Positions 6,756 to 6,920 of a stretch of 6,920 bases of DNA are shown here, piece after piece. A program made the translations under genes and the position numbers. Source of the stretch: Candidatus Aminicenantota bacterium. Lineage in GTDB: Bacteria; Acidobacteriota; Aminicenantia; Aminicenantales; Aminicenantaceae. Below the pieces are notes generated by a model. The model searched no databases. It was not told where the DNA came from and saw nothing but the letters and a program-made list of their open reading frames with translations. Numbering within the stretch: position 1 is the stretch's first letter; each line of letters starts with the position of its first letter. The stretch spans positions 1 through 6,920 of the forward strand of contig JAUWTR010000086.1 in NCBI GenBank assembly GCA_030614645.1, written 5' to 3'.

Positions 6756-6920
6756 TCGTCTTCTCCTTTATCCGGCGGGTTGAATTTATTTTCCAGTACA
6801 TAGGCAAGAAAAAGAATAAGGGGAGTCAGTATTACCCAGGTAAGGATCCAGAACAGCAGAAACGGCAGTCCCAGCACAACCGGATGGACACGATTTACAA
6901 GAGGCAGAGCAAAAACCAGG
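6752..6920 (-). CDS. DUF3311 small membrane protein, YhjC-like (5' end outside window)
   Basis: The last 55 codons of a short protein enter from the right edge (first full codon at 6919-6917) and end at TGA 6754-6752. The visible part holds the typical DUF3311 pattern: a hydrophobic run ending in LVNRVHP, then VVLGLPFLLFWILTW and a second membrane segment (TPLILFLAYVLE), closing with the charged tail NKFNPPDKGEDD. DUF3311 proteins are usually 60-80 residues with two membrane segments, so perhaps 10-20 residues are missing. They are commonly encoded directly upstream of an SSS permease, as here, and may act as an accessory subunit; that role is inferred from gene pairing, not demonstrated by this sequence. 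Translation is probably coupled to the symporter through the stop/start overlap. Confidence 0.85.
   Translation of the reverse strand, partial: LVFALPLVNRVHPVVLGLPFLLFWILTWVILTPLILFLAYVLENKFNPPDKGEDD
6763..6766 (-). promoter_or_regulatory. Ribosome binding site supporting a TTG start for the symporter
   Basis: GGAG (within AAAGGAG) on the minus strand lies seven bases before the TTG at 6755 and inside the end of the DUF3311 gene. The good spacing, together with a three-base stop/start overlap (TTG 6755-6753, TGA 6754-6752), makes this non-ATG start credible. The next in-frame Met is codon 28, past TM1. Confidence 0.75.

Overview
The window suggests an anaerobic or fermentative bacterium with Firmicutes-like translation signals. 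The evidence is strong GGAG-type ribosome binding sites, a TTG start, tightly overlapping genes and moderate GC. It also carries a heavy-metal RND pump, a protein class that normally works across an outer membrane. A diderm Firmicute or a related lineage would fit both facts, but this placement is inference and the window has no phylogenetic marker.

Layout. The plus strand (1-4197) carries the 3' 95 percent of a CusA/CzcA-type RND transporter. A 90-base leader with possible RNA structure follows, then an M29-like (aminopeptidase T/AmpS-type) metallopeptidase. The minus strand (6920 back to 4142) carries a three-gene operon: the C-terminal part of a small DUF3311 membrane protein, a sodium:solute symporter of the MctP/YhjB type, and an M20-family amidohydrolase. 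Adjacent genes in this operon overlap by 3 and 8 bases, so translation is probably coupled. The two gene sets converge and overlap tail to tail by 56 bases, within a block of short palindromes. There is no gene-free stretch longer than 90 bases, and I saw no RNA gene, mobile element, CRISPR array or origin.

How the genes may work together. DUF3311 plus the symporter would import a small carboxylate, plausibly an N-acyl amino acid or related compound. The M20 enzyme would hydrolyse its amide bond in the cytoplasm. The M29-like enzyme on the other strand would trim peptides. Together this looks like amino-acid and peptide scavenging next to a metal-efflux locus.

I found no new multi-gene system. 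The most unusual signals are in the RND pump. It lacks the transmembrane aspartate considered essential for proton relay, has a lysine there instead, and has acidic residues in TM10 and TM11 where relatives have none. A histidine cluster lies at the periplasmic position where CusA has a copper-binding methionine. The leader of the peptidase gene also deserves a look, because it can fold into two mutually exclusive hairpins, one of which buries the ribosome binding site.
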